From Bacteroidota bacterium (GTDB taxonomy: Bacteria; Bacteroidota; Bacteroidia; Bacteroidales; B39-G9): a DNA stretch of 14,899 bases. Every line of letters starts with the position of its first letter. The first letter of the stretch is position 1. A program made the position numbers and the translations under genes. The notes under the pieces are model-generated. The model did no database searches. It saw only the letters and a program-made list of their open reading frames with translations, and was not told the DNA's origin. Below are positions 1 to 6,887 of this stretch, piece by piece. Location of the stretch: positions 1 through 14,899 of the forward strand of contig JAUVJB010000047.1 of NCBI GenBank assembly GCA_030592465.1. Reading direction: 5' to 3'.

Positions 1-102
1 GATTCAAGGCAAAATCATAAAGAATTGTTAATTAAATAAGGTAATTATTGCCAATAAAGTATATATTTAATGTGTATTTTAGCTATTATTTGAAAGTAAA
101 TG

Positions 103-145
103 AATCCCTATGGGTCGGGATTTCGCTAAAGCTCAACAATTTAGC
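103..145. repeat. Two adjacent small inverted repeats upstream of the TPR-SpoIIE gene
   Basis: AATCCC (103-108) pairs with GGGATT (117-122) across 8 nt, and GCTAAA (125-130) pairs with TTTAGC (140-145) across 9 nt. Both arms are perfect and the two hairpins are only 2 nt apart. They lie in the 227-bp non-coding stretch before the first gene. They may be intergenic repeat elements or leader-RNA structures; the sequence alone does not decide. Confidence 0.5.
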
Positions 146-162
146 AATATAATAATTAATTC

Positions 163-218
163 GACTCTTCCAGATACTTCGGACTCTGTAAGGTCTAAAC
201 AATTAACAATTAACAATT
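163..218. repeat. Hairpin followed by an AACAATT heptamer array
   Basis: The arms GAC-t-CTT-c-CAGA (163-174) and TCTG-t-AAG-GTC (185-195) form a stem of ten base pairs with one bulge and one mismatch. The 10-nt loop contains CTTCGG, the sequence of a very stable RNA tetraloop. Directly after it come three perfect AACAATT units (198-204, 205-211, 212-218), ending 9 nt before the ATG at 228. The hairpin-plus-7-mer layout recurs at two other intergenic places in this window. Confidence 0.65.
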
Positions 219-227
219 TAATTATAT

Positions 228-2930
228 ATGAATAGATTATTATTTTTACTAACGGCTTTTCTGATTAGCATATCCACATTTGCAATCAACATTGATAGTT
301 TAAAAAATGTAGTCAACACATCAAAAGATAAAAAAGTTGTTGCTTATACATTAAGTCAAATAGGATTTGCATACAAAGACCTAAATGATTTTGATAATGC
401 GTTGAAGTATCATCAACAATCATTAGCAATAAACCAAGAGATTAACGATAAAGCAGGAATATCCTCATCGTTTAATAATATTGGAAGTGTTTATTGGAAA
501 TTAAGTAACTATGTAAAATCTTTGGAATTTTACAAGAAATCATTAGATATTCGAATTATGTTGCAGGATAGTGTTAATATTTCGGCTTCGCTTAATAATA
601 TTGGAATGGTTTACAAAGGATTAAGTAATTATGATAAAGCTTTAGATTTTTACAAAAAATCATTGAAAATTAGACAGAAATTAGGAGATAAAAAGGAAAT
701 AGCCTCAGCTTATAATAATATCGGCAGTGTATATTTAAAATTAAATAATTATAAAAAAGCTTTAGAGTATTACAAAAAATCTCTTAAAATCAGGGAAGAC
801 ATTGATGATAAAGTTGACATTGCAAATTCATTAAATAACATTGGAACAGTTTATAAAAATTTGAATGATTATGATAAAGCCTTAGATTATTTTAAAAAAT
901 CATTAAATATAAGAAAGGCAATCGGGAATAATGAAGGAATTGCTTTTTCATATAATAATATTGGTAGTGTTTATTGGAAATTAAGTAGTTACAAATTAGC
1001 ACTCGAAAATTATTTAAAATCATTAGAAATACGTGAAAAGATAGGAAATGAAATTTTTGTAGCAGCTTCGTTGAACAATATTGGGCTTATTTATAAAGAT
1101 TTGAATAATTGTGAAAAAGCTTTAGAATATTACAACAAAGCTTTAAACATATATCAACAGATTGGAGATAATACACTTATTGCTAACTCTTATAATTTTA
1201 TTGGCAGTATTTACTGGAAAAGCAAGGACTTTAAAAAAGCTCTTGAATACTATAAAAAAGCTCTTGATTTAAGACAAGAAATAGGTGATAAAATTTTGAT
1301 AGCAAGCTCAGAAAATAATATTGCACTTATTTATAAGAATTTGAATGACAGTAAGCAGGCAATTTTGCATTATCAGAGGGCATTAAATATTTATCAACGC
1401 ATTGGAGATTTAAAAAATTATGCTTTAATATTAAATAATATCGGTAATTTGTATAAAAAAACAGGCGATGGTATAACTTCTCTTGATTATTTTAAGAAAT
1501 CTTTAAAAATTAGAATTGGTATTAATGATAAGAGCGGCATTGCAATTACATCAAAAGATATTGGTGAAATTTATTTAATTAATAAAAAATATAACGATGC
1601 ATTACCTTATTTAAAAAAATCGCTAAAATTTGCCCAAGAATTAAAAAATAAAAATTTAATTAAAGACAGTTATCTTGCATTTTCAAAATTATATGCAGCA
1701 AAAGGTAATTATGAAAAAGCTTATGAATACTATAAAGCATATTCAATCGAAAAAGACAGCATACTCAATCAAGAGAGTATAAAGAAAATTGCTGATATGC
1801 AAATTAGATATGAAACCGAGAAAAAGGAAAAAGAAATACAATCATTAAACAAGGATAAAAAATTAAAAGAATTAGAATTAGCGAAAAATCATGAAGAAAT
1901 TAAAAGACAAAAAATATTTATATATTCAATAATATTAGTTCTAATAGTTATTTTAATTTTTTCATTTGTTCTTTTCAAACAAAAAAATCGTATTAAAAAA
2001 GCCTATGAACTTTTAGAATTAAAGAATAAAGAGATATTGCGTCAAAAAGAAGAAATACAGGCGCAGCGTGATGCCATAGAAGCTCAAAATCATGAAATTG
2101 AGGCACAACGTGATTTAGCTACTCAACAACGAGATCAAATTGCAATTCAGAAACGAAAAATGACTGATAGCATAGAGTATGCCCGCAGAATTCAAAATGC
2201 AGTGTTGCCACCGGAAGAATATATAAATAAAATTTTACCTGAACATTTTATATTTTTTAAACCACGAGATATTGTAAGCGGTGATTTTTATTGGATAACA
2301 CAAATTACAAATAAAAACAGTAAAGGAACAAAAACAGTTGTTGTTGCTGCTGATTGTACAGGTCATGGTGTTCCCGGAGCTTTTATGAGCATGCTTGGGG
2401 TTTCTTTTTTAAACGAGATTGTTAATAAAAACGAGTTAACAAGAGCCAACGAAATTTTAAATCTTTTGCGTGAAAATGTAAAAACTTCACTTCATCAAAC
2501 AGGTAGATTTGATGAGCCTGCCGATGGTATGGATATTGCTTTATGTATAATTGATAATGAAACAAATCAATTACAATATGCAGGAGCTCATAATCCTTTG
2601 TATTTGATTAGAAATAGACAACTAACCGAAGTAGAGGCAGATAAGATGCCAATTGGAATTTCTGTTTTTAGAGAAGATCCATTTACCAATAATGAGATAC
2701 AATTAGAAAAAGATGATATGATTTATATTTTTTCCGATGGTTATGTAGACCAATTTGGTGGGGAAAAAGGAAGAAAATTTTTGTCGAAAAATTTCAAACA
2801 ACTTCTTATTGATAATCACAACAAATCAATGGAAATACAAAAGAAAATTTTAATGAATAATTTATCTCAATGGCAAGGCAATAATAGACAAATTGATGAT
2901 ATTTTAGTAATTGGATTAAAATTTTCTTAA
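228..2930 (+). CDS. Periplasmic TPR sensor with cytoplasmic SpoIIE-type PP2C phosphatase
   Basis: The 900-residue protein is probably an inner-membrane receptor whose periplasmic TPR array controls a cytoplasmic Ser/Thr phosphatase. Seen: an N-terminal signal peptide (1-19, cut near STFA-I); 12 TPR units with an exact 40-residue period (about 39-515); a conserved linker around 520-560 (QIRYETEKKEKEI); one membrane span (563-583); a charged coiled coil (585-648, EIEAQRD-type heptads); and a SpoIIE domain (about 650-899). The likely metal ligands are present: D686 in SGDFYW, D709 in ADCTGHG, D837 in SDGYVDQF, and D890/D891. The family dephosphorylates STAS-type anti-sigma antagonists in partner-switching pathways; that role here is inferred, since no STAS protein or RsbW-like kinase is nearby. 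The start is supported by the signal peptide. It is probably the first gene of an operon with the propeller sensor 24 bp downstream. The TPR DNA is itself repetitive with a 120-bp period. Confidence 0.93.
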   Translation: MNRLLFLLTAFLISISTFAINIDSLKNVVNTSKDKKVVAYTLSQIGFAYKDLNDFDNALKYHQQSLAINQEINDKAGISSSFNNIGSVYWKLSNYVKSLEFYKKSLDIRIMLQDSVNISASLNNIGMVYKGLSNYDKALDFYKKSLKIRQKLGDKKEIASAYNNIGSVYLKLNNYKKALEYYKKSLKIREDIDDKVDIANSLNNIGTVYKNLNDYDKALDYFKKSLNIRKAIGNNEGIAFSYNNIGSVYWKLSSYKLALENYLKSLEIREKIGNEIFVAASLNNIGLIYKDLNNCEKALEYYNKALNIYQQIGDNTLIANSYNFIGSIYWKSKDFKKALEYYKKALDLRQEIGDKILIASSENNIALIYKNLNDSKQAILHYQRALNIYQRIGDLKNYALILNNIGNLYKKTGDGITSLDYFKKSLKIRIGINDKSGIAITSKDIGEIYLINKKYNDALPYLKKSLKFAQELKNKNLIKDSYLAFSKLYAAKGNYEKAYEYYKAYSIEKDSILNQESIKKIADMQIRYETEKKEKEIQSLNKDKKLKELELAKNHEEIKRQKIFIYSIILVLIVILIFSFVLFKQKNRIKKAYELLELKNKEILRQKEEIQAQRDAIEAQNHEIEAQRDLATQQRDQIAIQKRKMTDSIEYARRIQNAVLPPEEYINKILPEHFIFFKPRDIVSGDFYWITQITNKNSKGTKTVVVAADCTGHGVPGAFMSMLGVSFLNEIVNKNELTRANEILNLLRENVKTSLHQTGRFDEPADGMDIALCIIDNETNQLQYAGAHNPLYLIRNRQLTEVEADKMPIGISVFREDPFTNNEIQLEKDDMIYIFSDGYVDQFGGEKGRKFLSKNFKQLLIDNHNKSMEIQKKILMNNLSQWQGNNRQIDDILVIGLKFS

Positions 2931-2954
2931 CTTTAAAAAAAAATATATTAAATA

Positions 2955-5900
2955 ATGAAGTTATTAAAAATTACATTCTTATTTTCAATATTATTATTTA
3001 TTAGTAATTACATTATTGCACAGGATAGTGAGCTTAAATTTAATCGCATCACTGTTGAACAAGGCCTTTCACATGATAATGTTTTTGGAATTATTCAAGA
3101 TAGAGATGGATTTATGTGGTTTGCCACTCAAGATGGCATAAATAAGTATGATGGTTATAGTTTTGAGATATTTCGGCACGACCCGACTAATCCTCAATCA
3201 TTGGCAACAAGCAATTTTGGTAAAATATACCAAGATAAATCAGGTATTATTTGGTGTGGAACCTATGGTGGTGGTTTAGACGAATTTGACCCTCATTCAA
3301 ATAATTTTATTCATCATCAACATGACGACAATGACACAACAACAATAAGTGATAATAGAGTACAATTTATTTTTGAAGACAAACAATCTGAATTATGGAT
3401 AGGAACAGTCGCAGGAGGACTTAATAATTACAATCGTGAAAAAAATGTGTTTACATCATATCAATATGACCCTAATGATGAAAACAGCTTAAGCAGTAAT
3501 ATAACTAAATGTATTTGTGAAGATTATACAGGAGCATTGTGGGTTGGTACTCGCAATGGGTTAAATAAATTTAATCGACAAACAGGTAAGTTTATTAGAT
3601 TTAAACATAGTAATAACAAAAATTCTGTTAGCAATAATAGAATTGAAGTTTTATTAGCTGATAAAAATTATATATGGATTGGAACACGAGGTGGAGGGCT
3701 TTGTCGCTATAATCTTAAAACAAAGAAATTTAAAGTTTATAAAAACGACCCTAATAATAAATATTCATTAAGTGATAATCGAGTAGAATATTTGTTTATT
3801 GATTCTTTTGGTAATTTTTGGGTTGGTACTTATTTTGGAGGATTATGTAAATTTGACACTGCAAATGAAAAATTTATAGTCTATAAATATGATGCAGGTA
3901 ACCTTCATAGTTTAAGTCATAACAGAATTGAATATATTTATGAAGATAAATCCCAAAATTTATGGATAGCAACTCGTGGTGGTGGCGTTAATAAACTTGA
4001 TTTAAAACCTAAAAAATTTATTAATATTGGGTATAATCCGGTAGAAAAAAATAGTTTACCTTTCCCAAATGTTTATGCAATTTCACAAGATACCTCAGGC
4101 TGCTTATGGGTTGGCACCGATGGTGGGGGTCTGACAAAAATAGATAGACAAAAAAATAAATTTACGTATTTAAAAAATAATCCCCAAAATTCAAAAAGTA
4201 TAAGTCAGAATAGAGTATGGTCTGTTCTTATTGATAAATCAGGTACTTTGTGGGCAGGAACTTATACAGAGGGTCTTAATAAGATGATTTTAAAAAATGG
4301 TAAGTATGAATTTATTCATTACACACACGATATAAATGATACTAACAGCATTAGTGGGAATCAAATTAATGTAATATATCAAGACCGGCAAGGTGCAATA
4401 TGGTTAGGCACAAAATCAGGTCTTAATAAGATGATTTATTCGCAAGATTCGTCCAAGGTTATTTTTAAGCATTATAAACACAAGCCAAATAATCATAGAA
4501 CTGTCAGCGATAATTACATTAGTGCAATTTATCAGGATAAGGCAGGTACTCTATGGGTTGGTACTTATGTTGGAGGATTAAATAAATTTGATGCAAAAAC
4601 AGAGACTTTCAAAACCGTCTCTGTTGATTCAAATATAATTACAAATTTTAGAGTTCAGGCAATTACAGAAGATAATTCGGGAGTATTATGGATTGGTTCT
4701 GAAGGAGGAGGTGTTTTTGAATATAACCCTGAAAACAATCAACTTAAACAATATTACCAAGATAAAAAGCATGCAAGTAATGTTATTTTAAGTATTTTAT
4801 TTGATGATGACAAATATTTGTGGATGGGAACAAGCAATGGTTTATTAAAATTTAATATTGAAACAAAAAAAAGTAAGAATTATTGTGTTTTAGATGGTTT
4901 ATTAAGTAATGGTTTTAACAGAGGAGCATGTTATAAGAATAATAAAGGTGAAATGTTTTTTGGAAGTATTTCCGGCTTGTCTCATTTTTTCCCTGACAAA
5001 GTTCAAAATAATCAGAATATTCCACAAATGGCAATAACAGATTTTAAAATATTTAATGTTTCTTATTGGGATAATAATAATAAAAGTTTTAAACGAGATA
5101 TTTTAGAAAATAATAAAGTTGAATTATCATACAAAAATTATGTTTTTTCATTTGCTTTTTCTTCTTTAGATTTTACAATACCTCAAAAAAATCATTATAA
5201 ATATATGTTACAAGGGTTTGATAAAGATTGGACATTAATAGATAAACATGAAGTAACATATACAAATCTTGATCCCGATAAATATGTATTTAAAATAAAA
5301 GGTTCAAACAATGATGATGTTTGGAACGAAAAGGGAATTTCAATTAAAGTTATTATTACACCGCCATTTTGGAAAACCCCATGGTTTTACGCTTTAGAAA
5401 TTATTGCTTTAATATTATTGATTATTTTATTTATAAAGTACAGAGAGAAAAAATTTATTAAAGATAAAAAAGTTTTAGAAAAAAAAGTTAAGGAGCGTAC
5501 TGCTGAGATACGTCAAAAAAATGAAGAAATAGAAGCACAATCCGAATATCTTGATAAAACAAATAAAGAATTGGAAAAATTATCGTTTGTTGCAAGCAAA
5601 ACAGATAATGCTGTTATTATTATGGATGCAAAAGGTAACTTTGAATGGATAAATGACGGGTTTACACGAATGTATGGATATAATTTTGAACAATTGATTA
5701 ATGAAAAAGACAGGAATATTATTGGAGCAAGCTCTAATTTAAAGATTAATGATTTAATTAATATTTGGTACGGTGATAAAAAACCAATTGTTTATGAAGC
5801 ATTAAATACCACACGTGAAGGCAAGGAAATATGGGTGCAAACAACTCTTACGCCAATTCTTGACAATGACAATAATATTCTAAAATTAGTAGCCATTGAT

Positions 5901-6704
5901 ACTGACATTACTGCAATAAAAAAAGCTGATGAACAAATAATGCGGATAAATACAGATATTACCGATAGTCTGTCGTATGCAAAACGCATTCAAGAATCAA
6001 TAATGTCACCTGTTAATGAATTGGATAAATATATTAATAATTTTATTTTATTTAAGCCAAGAGATATAGTAAGCGGCGATTTTTACTGGTTCTCAAAAAA
6101 AGCAAATAAGTTAATTTTAGCAGTAGCTGACTGTACCGGTCATGGTGTTCCGGGTGCTTTTATGAGTATGCTCGGAATCTCGTTTTTAAATAAGATTGTT
6201 AATGAAAAAGATATTATCAAACCAAAAAATATTTTAGAAAGATTAAGATACAATGTTATTTCCTCATTAAAACAAACAGGTAAAACAGGTGAGACAAGTG
6301 ACGGCATGGATATTGCTGTCGTTTCTATTGATTTTAATTTCAATATATTAGAATTTTCCGGTGCTTTAATACCTCTTTATATTATTAGAAATAATGAACT
6401 TATTAAAATCACACCTAATCGTATGCCAATTGGTATATTTATTGATGAAGAACACAAGTTTACAAATAATGAAATAAAATTACAAAAAAATGATATAATT
6501 TATTTATCTACTGATGGTTATTCAGATCAATTTGGTGGAGAAAACGACAATAGGTTTAAATTAAAAAATTTTAAAAAATTATTATTAGATATTCATCATG
6601 AAAAACTAAGTGAACAGAAAAATATATTGAAGCAAAATTTTGAAACATGGAAAGGTGCCGGTGAACAAGTTGATGATGTTCTAATTGTTGGCTTAAAAAT
6701 ATAA
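2955..6704 (+). CDS. Two-component-regulator propeller / Y_Y_Y / PAS / SpoIIE phosphatase sensor
   Basis: This 1249-residue protein combines an HTCS-like periplasmic sensor with a phosphatase output. Seen: a signal peptide (about 1-22, ending IIAQ-D); Reg_prop blades marked by LWxGT-type motifs at W55, W100, W148, W196, W241, W289, W337, W385, W433, W483, W534, W579 and W623 plus FFGS near 668-671, which is 14 blades and fits two seven-bladed propellers; a Y_Y_Y domain (about 735-802); a membrane span (811-827); a coiled coil (828-878); a PAS/PAC domain (about 880-988); and SpoIIE (about 1000-1249). Metal-site aspartates are D1041, D1059, D1187 and D1240/D1241. The usual AGAHNP loop, intact in the upstream paralogue, reads SGALIP here (1136-1140). 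Classical HTCS sensors end in a histidine kinase, receiver and AraC-type HTH; none of these is present. The 24-bp gap after the TPR-SpoIIE gene, with no terminator, suggests co-transcription. The ligand is unknown and no polysaccharide-utilisation genes adjoin it. Confidence 0.92.
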   Translation: MKLLKITFLFSILLFISNYIIAQDSELKFNRITVEQGLSHDNVFGIIQDRDGFMWFATQDGINKYDGYSFEIFRHDPTNPQSLATSNFGKIYQDKSGIIWCGTYGGGLDEFDPHSNNFIHHQHDDNDTTTISDNRVQFIFEDKQSELWIGTVAGGLNNYNREKNVFTSYQYDPNDENSLSSNITKCICEDYTGALWVGTRNGLNKFNRQTGKFIRFKHSNNKNSVSNNRIEVLLADKNYIWIGTRGGGLCRYNLKTKKFKVYKNDPNNKYSLSDNRVEYLFIDSFGNFWVGTYFGGLCKFDTANEKFIVYKYDAGNLHSLSHNRIEYIYEDKSQNLWIATRGGGVNKLDLKPKKFINIGYNPVEKNSLPFPNVYAISQDTSGCLWVGTDGGGLTKIDRQKNKFTYLKNNPQNSKSISQNRVWSVLIDKSGTLWAGTYTEGLNKMILKNGKYEFIHYTHDINDTNSISGNQINVIYQDRQGAIWLGTKSGLNKMIYSQDSSKVIFKHYKHKPNNHRTVSDNYISAIYQDKAGTLWVGTYVGGLNKFDAKTETFKTVSVDSNIITNFRVQAITEDNSGVLWIGSEGGGVFEYNPENNQLKQYYQDKKHASNVILSILFDDDKYLWMGTSNGLLKFNIETKKSKNYCVLDGLLSNGFNRGACYKNNKGEMFFGSISGLSHFFPDKVQNNQNIPQMAITDFKIFNVSYWDNNNKSFKRDILENNKVELSYKNYVFSFAFSSLDFTIPQKNHYKYMLQGFDKDWTLIDKHEVTYTNLDPDKYVFKIKGSNNDDVWNEKGISIKVIITPPFWKTPWFYALEIIALILLIILFIKYREKKFIKDKKVLEKKVKERTAEIRQKNEEIEAQSEYLDKTNKELEKLSFVASKTDNAVIIMDAKGNFEWINDGFTRMYGYNFEQLINEKDRNIIGASSNLKINDLINIWYGDKKPIVYEALNTTREGKEIWVQTTLTPILDNDNNILKLVAIDTDITAIKKADEQIMRINTDITDSLSYAKRIQESIMSPVNELDKYINNFILFKPRDIVSGDFYWFSKKANKLILAVADCTGHGVPGAFMSMLGISFLNKIVNEKDIIKPKNILERLRYNVISSLKQTGKTGETSDGMDIAVVSIDFNFNILEFSGALIPLYIIRNNELIKITPNRMPIGIFIDEEHKFTNNEIKLQKNDIIYLSTDGYSDQFGGENDNRFKLKNFKKLLLDIHHEKLSEQKNILKQNFETWKGAGEQVDDVLIVGLKI

Positions 6705-6717
6705 CTTATGTTTAACA

Positions 6718-6760
6718 TTTAAAAAACCTGTCAGAGTGCGAAGCTCCTGACAGAGTTTGA
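6718..6760. repeat. 43-bp intergenic hairpin repeat, copy 1
   Basis: This is identical over 43 bp and in the same orientation to 11252-11294. CTGTCAG (6728-6734) pairs with CTGACAG (6747-6753), and the tip holds GCGAAGC (6738-6744). An A6 run precedes the stem and a weak TTTG follows, so the terminator-like U-run lies on the minus-strand transcript although all genes here are on +. It begins 14 nt after the propeller-gene stop. A dispersed REP/MITE-like element is more likely than a dedicated terminator. Confidence 0.8.
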
Positions 6761-6831
6761 TGTTTAACGTTTAAGGTTTAATGTTTAACGTTTAATGTTT
6801 AATGTTTAACGTTTAATGTTTAATGTTTGAT
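6755..6831. repeat. GTTTAAN heptamer tandem array
   Basis: Eleven consecutive 7-bp units of the form GTTTRAN run from 6755 to 6831. Units 1 and 11 have G at the fifth position, the rest are GTTTAA plus a variable last base (mostly T or C, once G). One more GTTTAAC lies at 6710-6716, just before the hairpin repeat, so the hairpin is embedded in the array. Such arrays can change copy number by slippage; an effect on the histidine-kinase gene 57 bp downstream is possible but unproven. Confidence 0.85.
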
Positions 6832-6850
6832 GTTGTCGATAATTTTTAAA

Positions 6851-6871
6851 TCTAAAATCTAAAATCTAAAA
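6851..6871. repeat. TCTAAAA heptamer array
   Basis: Three perfect TCTAAAA units (6851-6857, 6858-6864, 6865-6871) are followed by a degenerate TCAAAAT. The array sits in the leader 17 bp before the ATG of the TPR-histidine-kinase gene. It is a different heptamer from the GTTTAAN array but has the same 7-bp period. Confidence 0.75.
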
Positions 6872-6887
6872 TCAAAATTGTTAATAT

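Noticed and set aside
1..39. Possible C-terminal end of an upstream gene in frame 1 (DSRQNHKELLIK then TAA)
   Set aside because: Only 12 codons are visible and they match no recognisable family, so coding status cannot be supported from this window.
52..63. CAATAAAGTATA shared with 13207-13218
   Set aside because: A 12-bp A/T-rich match between two gene-free places is not convincing in DNA of this composition, and flanks do not extend it.
228..1780. TPR DNA periodicity as a CRISPR or satellite array
   Set aside because: The 120-bp period is in one open frame and encodes a canonical TPR consensus; there are no identical short repeats with unique spacers.
6721..6760. 43-bp hairpin as rho-independent terminator of the propeller gene
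   Set aside because: The long T-run is on the minus-strand side; the + strand transcript has only a short TTTG after the stem, and the same element occurs elsewhere as a repeat.
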